From an uncultured Alphaproteobacteria bacterium (GTDB lineage Bacteria; Pseudomonadota; Alphaproteobacteria; CAAGCB01; CAG-977): a DNA stretch of 64,000 nucleotides. The DNA is taken from NCBI GenBank assembly GCA_934277945.1, contig CAKQWA010000007.1:51170-115169 (forward strand). The letters are read 5' to 3'. A program made the translations under genes and the position numbers. How positions within the stretch are numbered: position 1 is the stretch's first letter; each line of letters opens with the position of its first letter. Below the pieces are notes generated by a model. That model worked only from the letters and a program-made list of their open reading frames with translations, had not been told where the DNA came from and ran no database searches. This document shows, one piece after another, positions 23,967 through 32,516 of the stretch.

Positions 23967-24001
23967 CCGCGGCGATTTTGCAACCGTCGCGGCTTTTTTT
24001 G
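23967..24001 (+). terminator. Terminator after the DtxR-family regulator
   Basis: CCGCGGCG pairs with CGTCGCGG (one G-U) and a run of seven T follows. Confidence 0.75.
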
Positions 24002-24014
24002 CGTGTTTTCGCGC

Positions 24015-25658
24015 TTACAGCAGAATTTCCTGTTGAAGCGCCGCCTGCACCAATCCTTTGAAAAGCGGATGCGGGTCGAACGCTTTGGATTTGAATTCGG
24101 GGTGGAACTGCACCGCGATAAAGAACGGGTGATTCGTCAATTCGACGATTTCGGGCAGCAGACCGTCGGGCGATTTGCCGGAAACAATCATGCCGTAATC
24201 CGCCAGTTTTTCGACGTAATTCATATCGACTTCGTAGCGGTGGCGGTGGCGTTCGTAAATCGTCTGCGCGCCGTTGTACAATTTCGACGCCAGGGAGCCT
24301 TCCTTTAAAACGCACGGGTACGCGCCCAAGCGCATTGTGCCGCCGACGTTTGTCATTTCGGAGCGCAACTGCTTTTTGCCGTCCTGCTCCCATTCGGTCA
24401 TCAAAGCGACGACGGGCGTGCAGTTTTTCGTAAATTCGGTTGAATTCGCGTCTTTGACGCCTAAGAACGAGCGCACCGCCTCGATGACGGACGTCTGCAT
24501 CCCCAGACAGATGCCCAAAAAGGGAATTTTGCGTTCGCGGGCGTAGCGTTCGGCGATCATTTTGCCCTCGATGCCGCGCGAGCCGAAGCCGCCGGGGACG
24601 AGGATGCCCTGCACGCCGGAGAACGTCGCGTCGATTTGTTCGGGCGTCATTGTTTCCAGCGTATCGGATTCAATCCATTTGACGTTGACTTTCGTCTTGT
24701 GCGCGATGCCGCCGTGGAACAGCGCTTCGTTCAGCGATTTGTAAGCGTCGGGCAGACCGCAGTATTTGCCGACGACCGCAATGGTGACCGAGTGTTCCCA
24801 ATGCCCGATGACGTCGACGATTTTTTCCCATTTTTCCATATCGGGTTCGGGGGCGGAATCGAACATTTTGAAGTAGTGCAGAATACGCGTGTCCAGCCCC
24901 TCCGCGTGATATTGCAGGGGGATTTTGTAGATGCTGTCCGAATCGAGCGCCATAATCACGTCTTGCGGCGAAATGTTGCAGAACAGGGCGATTTTGCGCT
25001 TTTCGCCCTCCGGAATCGGCATTTGCGAGCGGCACAGCAGGATGTTCGCCTGAATTCCCGTTTCCAGCAGTTGCTTGACGGAATGTTGCGTCGGTTTCGT
25101 TTTCAATTCGCCTGCCGTCGCGATGTAGGGCAGCAGGGTCAGGTGGATGAACAGCGCGTTTTCGCGTCCGATTTTGTTTGCGAACTGGCGGATCGCCTCC
25201 AAAAACAGCGTGCCTTCGATATCGCCGACCGTGCCGCCGATTTCGTACAGGACGAAGTCTTCGTCGGTCAAATCGGACGCGATGAAGTTTTTGATTTCGT
25301 CGGTGACGTGCGGGATCGCCTGCACCGTCGCGCCCAGATAATCGCCGCGGCGTTCTTTCATCAGCACGTTGTAATAGATGCGCCCGCCGGAAATCGAGTC
25401 CGTCTTGTGACACGGCGTGCCGACAAAGCGTTCGTAATGTCCCAAATCCAAATCGGTTTCCGCGCCATCCTCCGTGACGAAAACTTCGCCGTGCTGGTAC
25501 GGCGACATTGTGCCGGGGTCGATGTTCAGATACGGATCCATTTTGCGCATACGCACCTTGTAGCCGCGCGCCTGCAACAGCGCGCCGATTGCCGCCGACG
25601 CCATGCCTTTGCCCAAAGACGACACGACGCCGCCCGTAATGAAGATGTATTTTGTCAT
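24015..25658 (-). CDS. pyrG: CTP synthase
   Basis: A full-length 547-residue enzyme that aminates UTP to CTP with ATP and glutamine. The N-terminal synthetase domain starts MTKYIFITGGVVSSLGKG with the P-loop, and KMDPYLNIDPGTMSPYQHGE and EIGGTVGDIE are typical. The C-terminal class I glutamine amidotransferase domain has the nucleophile Cys in LGICLGMQ and the catalytic His/Glu in FHPEFKSK. It is a single gene here, apart from the secG-kdsA-eno cluster to which pyrG is joined in many alphaproteobacteria. Confidence 0.97.
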   Translation of the reverse strand: MTKYIFITGGVVSSLGKGMASAAIGALLQARGYKVRMRKMDPYLNIDPGTMSPYQHGEVFVTEDGAETDLDLGHYERFVGTPCHKTDSISGGRIYYNVLMKERRGDYLGATVQAIPHVTDEIKNFIASDLTDEDFVLYEIGGTVGDIEGTLFLEAIRQFANKIGRENALFIHLTLLPYIATAGELKTKPTQHSVKQLLETGIQANILLCRSQMPIPEGEKRKIALFCNISPQDVIMALDSDSIYKIPLQYHAEGLDTRILHYFKMFDSAPEPDMEKWEKIVDVIGHWEHSVTIAVVGKYCGLPDAYKSLNEALFHGGIAHKTKVNVKWIESDTLETMTPEQIDATFSGVQGILVPGGFGSRGIEGKMIAERYARERKIPFLGICLGMQTSVIEAVRSFLGVKDANSTEFTKNCTPVVALMTEWEQDGKKQLRSEMTNVGGTMRLGAYPCVLKEGSLASKLYNGAQTIYERHRHRYEVDMNYVEKLADYGMIVSGKSPDGLLPEIVELTNHPFFIAVQFHPEFKSKAFDPHPLFKGLVQAALQQEILL

Positions 25659-25800
25659 AAATTAAACCTTTCGGATTCGAGATGCTTCATCATAAATTTT
25701 CGCGGCGCAAAGATAAACCGTTTTTTGCCGTTTAAGGTGTTTTTAATTTTTGTTTGCTAATAAATCCCTCAAAGTGTGCATTTTTTAAAGGCGGTGTGCG

Positions 25801-26235
25801 ATGAAAAAATTGACGGCGTTGATTTTTGCGGCTTGTTTGTCCGCGTGCGCGATGAACCAGTCCATGAAATCGAATTCCCAGACGGCGAGCGGGGCGGACA
25901 GCGAAGCGCAGGTCAGTTTCGCCCAGTTCAACGACATCCCCGTGCCCGAAAAGGCGGTTATGGATTTGAAGCAGTCGCTGGTGTTCGGCTTGCAGAACGA
26001 ATGGATCGGGCGATTGGTGTTTTCCGCGCCGTACACGCAGAACAATATGTTCGATTTTTATTTGTCCGAAATGCCCAAATTCGGCTGGACGGAACTGACC
26101 GTTGTGCGCGCGAAAACGTGCGTTTTGATGTTCCGGCGCGGCAACCGTGTCGCGACCGTGCAGTTGGACGCGGATTTCAACGGCGTGCTGGTGACGTTCT
26201 CCGCTCTGCCCGAATCGAAAAAAAAGGGTAAATGA
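25801..26235 (+). CDS. Putative lipoprotein of unknown function
   Basis: A 144-residue protein with a lipoprotein signal: basic MKK, a hydrophobic stretch and the lipobox LSAC with Cys16. A Ser/Gln-rich linker precedes a compact domain that opens DIPVPEKAVMD and contains GWTELTVV and CVLMFRRGNRVATVQL. I know this general pattern in small alphaproteobacterial envelope lipoproteins but not a function. AAAGGCGG precedes the start. The next gene's upstream region overlaps its end. Confidence 0.75.
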   Translation: MKKLTALIFAACLSACAMNQSMKSNSQTASGADSEAQVSFAQFNDIPVPEKAVMDLKQSLVFGLQNEWIGRLVFSAPYTQNNMFDFYLSEMPKFGWTELTVVRAKTCVLMFRRGNRVATVQLDADFNGVLVTFSALPESKKKGK

Positions 26236-26288
26236 TTCTGCTTTTTGTGCTATACTCTTTTTGCAAAACGGCGACAAAGAGGTGTGAC

Positions 26289-26948
26289 ATGATCCGGAAA
26301 CGCGATTTTACCGACGAACGCGGCGCGACGATGATGGAAGTCTTCGGCGTGCTGTCCGTTTTGGCGATTTTAATGGTTGGCGCGTTGGCGGGATACAACA
26401 AAATCATGGAAAAATACCGCCAGACGAAAGGGTTGGCGGACACAAAGCAGTTGATTAAGGACGTCAATTCGTTTTGCAGTTTCGAGCGTCCCTGCCGCAT
26501 TACGAACGAAAAGGCGTATCAACTGGACATTTTAACGCCCGAATACTACGACGCGTCTTCCAAAAAGGCTTTTTCCCCGTTCGGTTCCGATTACACTTTT
26601 CAATGGACGAACGGCACGGGCGCGGGCGGCGACGTTTGCACGGGCTGCGCCTATTATTCGTTTCAGCACACCGCCCTGCCGGTTTCCTCCTGCGTCGAAC
26701 TTTTGACGGCGGACTGGAACGAGGAAGTGTACACCCGCCTGTACAAATTCACGAACGGCACATACAGTTTCCTGTTCAACGAGCAAAAAGGCTACACCTG
26801 CGCCGAATCCGCCGGATGCTATTATTTCCCCATGCCTTTGGACAAAGCGACGGAAATGTGTTCTGCGGCGTGGGAGGCGTTTAAAGCCGGCACCGGCGGC
26901 AACGCGAACGGCGGCGTCGATTACGTTTTCAAGTGGTATTTCATTTAA
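26289..26948 (+). CDS. Type IV pilin-like / pseudopilin protein, second copy
   Basis: A protein of 219 residues with a prepilin-type start: a charged leader ending DERG, then ATMMEVFGVLSVLAIL with Glu at position +5, and a hydrophobic helix continuing to about residue 36. The C-terminal part is Cys-rich (at least eight Cys), so several disulfides are likely. GAGGTG before the ATG at 26289 supports this start over the ATG at 26232, which lies inside the lipoprotein gene. It is related to the pilin-like gene at 8464 only in the N-terminal helix. No assembly machinery is nearby. Confidence 0.78.
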   Translation: MIRKRDFTDERGATMMEVFGVLSVLAILMVGALAGYNKIMEKYRQTKGLADTKQLIKDVNSFCSFERPCRITNEKAYQLDILTPEYYDASSKKAFSPFGSDYTFQWTNGTGAGGDVCTGCAYYSFQHTALPVSSCVELLTADWNEEVYTRLYKFTNGTYSFLFNEQKGYTCAESAGCYYFPMPLDKATEMCSAAWEAFKAGTGGNANGGVDYVFKWYFI

Positions 26949-26960
26949 CGGCTGACGGCT

Positions 26961-27049
26961 TTACGGCGTGCTTGTTTGCGTAACGGCGTGCTTGTTTGCG
27001 TAACGGCGCGCTTATTTGTGTAAAGGCAAGTTTATTTTGCGGGGCGCGT
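26961..27049. repeat. Short tandem repeats between pilin-like gene and mnmA
   Basis: A 20-base unit (ACGGCGTGCTTGTTTGCGTA) occurs about three and a half times at 26963-27030, decaying to the right. It is followed by two copies of an 18-base unit (TTTATTTTGCGGGGCGCG) that run into the end of mnmA. It separates two convergent genes. Confidence 0.7.
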
Positions 27050-28132
27050 TTATTTTGCGGGGCGCGTTTTTTCCAGAACGCCGCCGCCGACAACCGTGTC
27101 GCCGTCGTAAAAGACGACCGATTGCCCCGCCGCCGCCGGTTTTTGCCATTCGTCAAACGCGACTTTCATGCGGTTTTCGCCGTCGGGCGACACCGTCGCG
27201 GGCGCGGGCGTTTGCGTCGAGCGAACTTTCGCCGTCAGACGCACTGGTTCCGTGATGCTTTCGACGGCGATGAAATTGCAGTCTTTGGCGTAAACTTCGC
27301 GTTCCAGCACGTTCTTTTGCGACGCCAGAATCACGTCGTTGTTTTCCGCGTCCAGCCGCAAGACGTACAGCGGTTCTTTCGCCGCGACGCCCAGCCCTTT
27401 GCGCTGACCGACGGTGTAATTCCAAAAGCCTTTATGTTTGCCCAGAACGTTGCCGTCCACGTCTTTAAAATATCCCGTTTTTTCGGTCACGCCGAGCAAA
27501 TCGGAATAGTGTCCGGCGTAAAAATCCTGACTGTCGGGCTTGTCCGCGACCGTCAAGCCGATGCCCGCCGCGATTTCGCGGATTTGCGTTTTCGTGTAGT
27601 CGCCCAGCGGAAACACGACGCGCGCCAGTTGTTCCTGACGCAAGCGGTAAATGAAGTACGTCTGGTCTTTTTTCGGGTCTTTCGCCCTTTTCAGCACATA
27701 GCGTCCCGTCGTTTCGTCCTTTTCGACGCGCGCGTAATGCCCCGTCGCGAATTTGTCGAATTCGACGCCCAGCGCCGCCGCCGCTTCGGGCAGAGCCTTG
27801 AACTTGATCAGCCCGTTGCACCAGACGCACGGATTCGGCGTTCTGCCGGACAGGTATTCGTTTTTAAAATAATCCAGCACGATTTTTTTGTACGCCGCCG
27901 TGCAGTCGACGACGTGGTGCGCGATGCCCAGTTTGTCGCAGATGCGTTTGGCTTCGTCGATATCATCCTGTTCCGCCGGCGAAAAGCACGCGTCGCGGTG
28001 CGCCGCTTTCAAGGGGCTGGATTTGTCCCAAATCGACATGGTTGCGCCGACGACTTCGTGTCCCTGACTTTTCAAAAGGTATGCCGCGACCGCCGAATCG
28101 ACACCGCCGCTTAATCCGACCAGAATTTTCAT
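27050..28132 (-). CDS. mnmA: tRNA 2-thiouridylase MnmA, variant active site
   Basis: A 360-residue enzyme that thiolates U34 of tRNAs for Lys, Glu and Gln. The PP-loop is SGGVDS at 8-13; GHYAR, YTVGQRKGLG and the C-terminal beta-barrel are present. The active site is not the E. coli form. The first Cys region reads NPCVWCN, a CxxC at 102 and 105, and the place of the second catalytic Cys (SQDIC or STGIC in most proteobacterial enzymes) reads SQDFY with Tyr205. I recall similar sites in some Bacteroidetes and Firmicutes MnmA proteins, so an acquired type is possible. The start at 28132 overlaps the rlmN stop (ATGA). Confidence 0.92.
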   Translation of the reverse strand: MKILVGLSGGVDSAVAAYLLKSQGHEVVGATMSIWDKSSPLKAAHRDACFSPAEQDDIDEAKRICDKLGIAHHVVDCTAAYKKIVLDYFKNEYLSGRTPNPCVWCNGLIKFKALPEAAAALGVEFDKFATGHYARVEKDETTGRYVLKRAKDPKKDQTYFIYRLRQEQLARVVFPLGDYTKTQIREIAAGIGLTVADKPDSQDFYAGHYSDLLGVTEKTGYFKDVDGNVLGKHKGFWNYTVGQRKGLGVAAKEPLYVLRLDAENNDVILASQKNVLEREVYAKDCNFIAVESITEPVRLTAKVRSTQTPAPATVSPDGENRMKVAFDEWQKPAAAGQSVVFYDGDTVVGGGVLEKTRPAK

Positions 28133-29199
28133 GTGTTGTTGCTTTCCTTGTTTAAAACGGCGGTTTTCAACTGACCGCACGCCGCCATGATGTCCTGTCC
28201 GCGCGACACCCGCACCGGCGCGGCGTAGTGTGCGTCCTCCAAAATCTGCGAAAACTGCATAATGCGTTTTTTCGGCGAGCATTTCAGCGGGCATCCGCGC
28301 CATTCGTTGAACGGAATCAGATTGAATTTCACCGCCAAGCCCTTGACCAGACGAATCAGCGCGTGCGCGTCGGCGGGCGAATCGTTCACGCCGTCCAGCA
28401 TGACGTATTCCATGGTGATGTATTGCCGCGTGCCGCCGATTTCCTGAAATTCCTTGCACGCGCGCATCAGTTCTTCCAGCGGGTGCTTGCGGTTGATCGG
28501 CATGATTCTGTCGCGGATTTCGTTTGTCGGCGCATGCAGGCTGATCGCCAGTTTGACGCTCAAATCGCGCGCCAGTTGCGGAATCATCGGCGCGACGCCC
28601 GACGTGGAAAGCGTGATGCGCCGCTGGGAAATGGCGACGCCGTCCCCGTCCGACAAAATCGTCAGCGCGTTTTTGACGTTTTCATAGTTGTACAGCGGTT
28701 CGCCCATGCCCATGACGACAATGTTCGACAGCATACGCGGCTGTTCGGCGGCAAGCGCCCATTCGCCGTAACTGTCCCGCGCCGCCAGAAACTGCCCGAC
28801 GATTTCCCCCGCCGTCAGATTGCGCTCCATTTTCTGCGAGCCCGTGTGACAGAACACGCACGCGTTCGGACAGCCGATTTGCGTGGAAATGCATACCGCG
28901 CCGCGATCCTCCTCCGGAATGTACACGGTTTCGACGCTGCGCTTGTCCTGAAAGCCGAACAGCCATTTGCGCGTGGAATCCGCGCTGGTCGTTTCTTTCA
29001 AAACGGCGGGTCTGCCGACGACGTAATTTTCGGCGAGTTTGGCGCGCAAATCTTTCGCCAGCGTCGTCATTTTTTGAAAATCCGTTTCGCCGCGGTTGTA
29101 CATCCAATGCCACAACTGCTTTTCGCGGAAAGGCTTTTCGCCCATGCCGGTCAGTTCCGCTTTCAATTCCCCGTGCGTTAATCCGATTAAATCTTTCAC
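28129..29199 (-). CDS. rlmN: Dual-specificity rRNA/tRNA adenine-C2 methyltransferase RlmN
   Basis: A 356-residue radical SAM enzyme that methylates A2503 of 23S rRNA and A37 of some tRNAs. The cluster-binding CxxxCxxC is in GCPNACVFCHTGSQ, followed by RNLTAGEIVGQ and VVMGMGEPLYNYENV; the C-terminal Cys involved in the methyl shuttle lies in the last 20 residues (MAACGQL). The start is GTG at 29199, preceded by AAAGGGA. It overlaps mnmA by four bases and follows a small membrane protein by 11 bases, so the three form one operon joining two tRNA/rRNA modifiers. Confidence 0.96.
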   Translation of the reverse strand: MKDLIGLTHGELKAELTGMGEKPFREKQLWHWMYNRGETDFQKMTTLAKDLRAKLAENYVVGRPAVLKETTSADSTRKWLFGFQDKRSVETVYIPEEDRGAVCISTQIGCPNACVFCHTGSQKMERNLTAGEIVGQFLAARDSYGEWALAAEQPRMLSNIVVMGMGEPLYNYENVKNALTILSDGDGVAISQRRITLSTSGVAPMIPQLARDLSVKLAISLHAPTNEIRDRIMPINRKHPLEELMRACKEFQEIGGTRQYITMEYVMLDGVNDSPADAHALIRLVKGLAVKFNLIPFNEWRGCPLKCSPKKRIMQFSQILEDAHYAAPVRVSRGQDIMAACGQLKTAVLNKESNNT

Positions 29200-29210
29200 G
29201 TTTTTTCCCT

Positions 29211-29657
29211 TTAAAACGGTATGTATTTGTTGACTTCGCGCTTGATTTGACCGCGCACCTGCGGCGGCAGGTTCCGCGCTTCGTTTTCAATGGCGGCGCC
29301 GACGTTGTTCAGCCCCTCGTTTTCATTCGACACGCCGAACGACAGAAAGAAAAACGCCGCGCAAATCATCGTCAGGACGGCGCGCGCGAAATCTCCCAGA
29401 AGATAGATGCCCGTCACTTTCAGGTCTATTTCGCCGTCTTTCATTTCGACTTTTTTGAATATCAGACGGTACAGTATCAGAAAAGACAGCATGAACAGAT
29501 ACAAATCCGGCGTTAAAATGCGGGAAAAAGTGCTTGCTTCCTTGTCCGTGCCGAAGTATATCCATATCCCGCACAGGATGCCGACGAAAGAACTGCGGTG
29601 CCACAAAACGCCCGAAGTGAAAAGCGTGATAAACGGAGCAAGCAGGGTCTTAATCAT
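29211..29657 (-). CDS. Small membrane protein upstream of rlmN
   Basis: A protein of 148 residues with three or four hydrophobic segments (FVGILCGIWIYF, LYLFMLSFLILYRLIF, TGIYLLGDFARAVLTMICAAFFFL) and a charged C-terminal tail. I do not recognise a family. The ATG at 29657 is preceded by AAAGGA and fits the first membrane segment; the in-frame ATG at 29792 would overlap the divergent small gene. It is the first gene of the rlmN-mnmA operon. Confidence 0.65.
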   Translation of the reverse strand: MIKTLLAPFITLFTSGVLWHRSSFVGILCGIWIYFGTDKEASTFSRILTPDLYLFMLSFLILYRLIFKKVEMKDGEIDLKVTGIYLLGDFARAVLTMICAAFFFLSFGVSNENEGLNNVGAAIENEARNLPPQVRGQIKREVNKYIPF

Positions 29658-29715
29658 CCGGTAAAATCCTTTGTGTGTCGATTCGCGCGTACAGCGTACA
29701 ACAGGCGGGTGAAAA

Positions 29716-29901
29716 ATGAAAAAAGAAAAAGAAAAAAAATTGCCGCAAAGCGTTCTGACCAAAAAAATCGCCGAAAAAGCGATGTCGGTCAATCAGCCGA
29801 AAATGCCGTTTTTGTACTTTTCCCTGTCCGAACCGCCGCGCGATTACGTTGCCGCGTTGCAGAAAAAGCCGCTGTACCGGCTGATTAAAGTCAAAAATTA
29901 A
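29716..29901 (+). CDS. Small basic protein, unknown
   Basis: A 61-residue, Lys-rich soluble protein (MKKEKEKKLPQSVLTKKIAE at the N-terminus). A purine-rich CAGGCGGG lies about 11 bases upstream. It fits neatly between two minus-strand genes, divergent from the membrane protein at 29657 and overlapping the stop of the lipoprotein gene by four bases, which argues that it is real. No known domain is visible. Confidence 0.5.
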   Translation: MKKEKEKKLPQSVLTKKIAEKAMSVNQPKMPFLYFSLSEPPRDYVAALQKKPLYRLIKVKN

Positions 29902-30302
29902 AAATACTTGTCAACCGGATACACGGGACGGTCGTACACGCCGATCAAGCGGTCGGAGGGGTACGGACTCGGACGGTCGTAGCACGTCGGCGAGGCGATC
30001 GTCGCGTAGCAGTACACTTTCTGCACCGTAAAGTCGGGCATGGAGGCGCGCAGAATCTCCTCCTGCGTCATACAGTAGCCGCCCTTGCCGTTCCAATAGC
30101 GCGGAAACGAACAGTCCTGCCGCGTAATCAGCGACACGACGTGATCTTCCATCAGTTTGTCGGAATGAAACAGGGAAACGGTTTCCCCCGCCGCCCACAA
30201 GCCCAGAATCGACATGCCGGCGGGCAGGTGCGAGCGCGGCTGCGTCATCGACCCGCAGGCTGTCAGCGTCAAAACCGCCAAAACGGTAAAAAGGTGTTTC
30301 AT
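29898..30302 (-). CDS. Small lipoprotein of unknown function
   Basis: A 134-residue protein with signal and lipobox LTAC (Cys16), followed by a Ser/Pro linker and a compact, Cys-rich domain. Cys-containing segments QDCSFPRYWNGKGGYC and VYCYATIASPTCYDRP suggest two disulfides in the periplasm. The end is Pro/Tyr/Asp-rich. I do not recognise the family. It is a single gene, divergent from the YfgM-like gene. Confidence 0.7.
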   Translation of the reverse strand: MKHLFTVLAVLTLTACGSMTQPRSHLPAGMSILGLWAAGETVSLFHSDKLMEDHVVSLITRQDCSFPRYWNGKGGYCMTQEEILRASMPDFTVQKVYCYATIASPTCYDRPSPYPSDRLIGVYDRPVYPVDKYF

Positions 30303-30441
30303 GGGCTTGTCCGTGTCCTTTTGCTTTCTTTTCGCATCATACCATACGATAAATGTTATAAAAATACGTTAAAGGTTCTTGCTTGAAACGCAATTTAATT
30401 ATACCTTAAAGAAAAAGTTTTTACTGCAAGGAGATACCGAC

Positions 30442-31188
30442 GTGTCCGAAAATCAAAAAGAAAATCCGATGTCCGACGAACTGTTGCGCGAAGTCGACGA
30501 GGAAATCAAAGAGGAAAATTTCAAAAAAAGCCTGAAAAAGTACGCGCCCGCGCTGGTGACGGCAATCGTTCTCGCGCTGGCGTGCGCCGGATTTTTTGAA
30601 TACGTCGGGTACCAGAAAAAGCAAAAGGCGATGGCGGACGACGCCGCTTTGACCGTCGCTTTGGACATGGCGCAAAAGGGGAACGTCGACGAATCTTTGG
30701 CGGCGTTGCAGGAAATGCGCCAGACCGCTTCCGACGGATACGCCGTTCTCGCGGCTTTGCATCAGACGGCTTTGCTGTTGAGACAGGACGACAAGCCCGC
30801 CGCGCTGAACGTGCTGGATTCGCTGATTCTTGACAAGAAAATCCCCGCGCCCGTGAAAGATTTGGCTCTGTTCAACAAGGTTTCCATCGCCGTCGATTTG
30901 CCGAACGCCGATTATGCCGCTTTGGAAAACGAACTGGCGCCGCTGACCGTTCAGGGTCAGGCTTGGGAGGCGCAGGCGTATGAACTGAAAGCCGTCATCG
31001 CGCTGAAACAGGGCGATTTGAACAAGGCGAAAGACAGCCTGACGTCGCTTCTCGCCATCAGCGATTTGACCGAGGATTTGCGTATGCGCGCCGCCGAAAA
31101 TCTGGCTTTGATCGAAAAAGAAATCGAAGAACGGGGGCAAACCGCGCCGGAAAAATCCGCCGGACAGCCGACGGAAGCCGCAAAATGA
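30442..31188 (+). CDS. YfgM-like membrane-anchored TPR protein
   Basis: A protein of 248 residues with a charged N-terminus, one membrane helix at about 34-52 (YAPALVTAIVLALACAGFFEYVGY) and a periplasmic tetratricopeptide domain (TPR_21/DUF2659 type). YfgM works with PpiD at the Sec translocon and in the chaperone network of the periplasm. The GTG at 30442 is chosen because AAGGAGA lies eight bases upstream; an in-frame ATG at 30469 is the alternative. It overlaps bamB by four bases, and the order yfgM-bamB-der is the same as in E. coli and many other proteobacteria. Confidence 0.85.
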   Translation: MSENQKENPMSDELLREVDEEIKEENFKKSLKKYAPALVTAIVLALACAGFFEYVGYQKKQKAMADDAALTVALDMAQKGNVDESLAALQEMRQTASDGYAVLAALHQTALLLRQDDKPAALNVLDSLILDKKIPAPVKDLALFNKVSIAVDLPNADYAALENELAPLTVQGQAWEAQAYELKAVIALKQGDLNKAKDSLTSLLAISDLTEDLRMRAAENLALIEKEIEERGQTAPEKSAGQPTEAAK

Positions 31189-32516
31189 CAAAAGGATTTT
31201 TTTTCAAAGCCGCCTGCGTTCTTTTGACGCTGGCGGGGGCGGCGTGTTCTTCCGATACCGCGTATGACGAGGACGGTTCCGCGCTGACCGGCAAAAGAGT
31301 GTCCGTGCTGAACTACGGCGCGGATTTGACGGCGGACAACGACGCTTTGAAAAAAACAATCACGCTGCCCGCGCCTCAAAAAACAACGCAATGGCGGCAG
31401 GCGGGCGGCGTTTCGTCCCATGTGATGCAGAATCCGTATCTGGCGGAAAGAATCGGCGTCGCGTGGAAAAAAAGCATCGGCTCGGCGTCGCGCAAGGACA
31501 GTCCCCTTATCGCCGAACCCGTCGGCGCGGACGGCGTCGTGTACACGATTGACACGCGCGCGCTGGTGCGGGCTTTCCGCGTTGAAAACGGCAAGCGCGT
31601 CTGGCAGAAAAGACTGCGCGAAAAAGGCTCGTCCTCCGTCACGTCGGCGGGCGCGGGCTTGGCTCTGGACAACGGCGTTTTGTTCGCCGCGACGGGCGAC
31701 GGCAACGTGTTCGCCTTGGACGCTGTCGACGGCAAGGAAATCTGGAAAACGAAATTAAGCGCGCCCGTACGCTCCGCTCCCGCGGTGTACGGCGGACGCA
31801 TTTTCGTTTTGACCTCCGACAACAAACTGGTCGCTTTGTCCGAAAACGACGGCGCGGTTTTGTGGACGCACTTCGCCTTTTTGGAAGCGGTTTCGTTCTT
31901 GGGCAAGGCGGCTCCCGCTTTGGATGCGGGCGTCGGAATCGCCGTTTTTCCGTCGGGTGAAATTTTGGCGTTCCGTCCCGAAAGCGGCAACATTCTGTGG
32001 TCGGAATCTCTGGGAGCGTCGCGCCTGAACGACGCGTCCGCCGAAATCAACGACATCCGCGCGCGTCCGGTCATCGCCGGCGACAAGGCGATCGTCATGA
32101 CAAGCGGCGGTTCGCTGACCGCGTTCGACATCAAAACCGGCGGCGTCGTGTGGGAAAAGGAAATCGGCGGCATAGATCAGCCGTGGGTGGCGGGCAAGAC
32201 CGTCTTCGTCGTCACCAATTACGCCGAACTCGCGGCTTTGGATGTGCAGACGGGCAAACTGCTGTGGATTAACAAACTGGCGCGCTGGGCGGACGCCGAC
32301 GCAAAGGACAAGCGTTTGAGCTGGACGGGTCCCGTCATGGCGGGAAGCCGTCTGATCGTCACGAATTCCGACGGCAAGGCGATCGCCGTTTCGCCGCAGA
32401 CGGGAACGGTCATCGGCTGGGACGACATTGATTCCAAAGGCACGCTGATGCCCATCGTACTTGACGACACATTGTTTTTCATTACTCACAACGGACAACT
32501 GGCGGCTTACAGATAA
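31185..32516 (+). CDS. bamB: Outer-membrane assembly lipoprotein BamB
   Basis: A 443-residue lipoprotein (lipobox AGAAC, Cys21) with a PQQ-like beta-propeller of about eight blades. The blade signature, a strand ending in a G.. then W.., recurs (GKRVWQKRL, GKEIWKTKL, GAVLWTHFA, GNILWSESL, GGVVWEKEI, GKLLWINKL). BamB joins BamA in inserting beta-barrel proteins into the outer membrane. It is longer at the N-terminus than E. coli BamB by a linker of about 50 residues. The stop overlaps the der start by one base. Confidence 0.92.
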   Translation: MTKGFFFKAACVLLTLAGAACSSDTAYDEDGSALTGKRVSVLNYGADLTADNDALKKTITLPAPQKTTQWRQAGGVSSHVMQNPYLAERIGVAWKKSIGSASRKDSPLIAEPVGADGVVYTIDTRALVRAFRVENGKRVWQKRLREKGSSSVTSAGAGLALDNGVLFAATGDGNVFALDAVDGKEIWKTKLSAPVRSAPAVYGGRIFVLTSDNKLVALSENDGAVLWTHFAFLEAVSFLGKAAPALDAGVGIAVFPSGEILAFRPESGNILWSESLGASRLNDASAEINDIRARPVIAGDKAIVMTSGGSLTAFDIKTGGVVWEKEIGGIDQPWVAGKTVFVVTNYAELAALDVQTGKLLWINKLARWADADAKDKRLSWTGPVMAGSRLIVTNSDGKAIAVSPQTGTVIGWDDIDSKGTLMPIVLDDTLFFITHNGQLAAYR

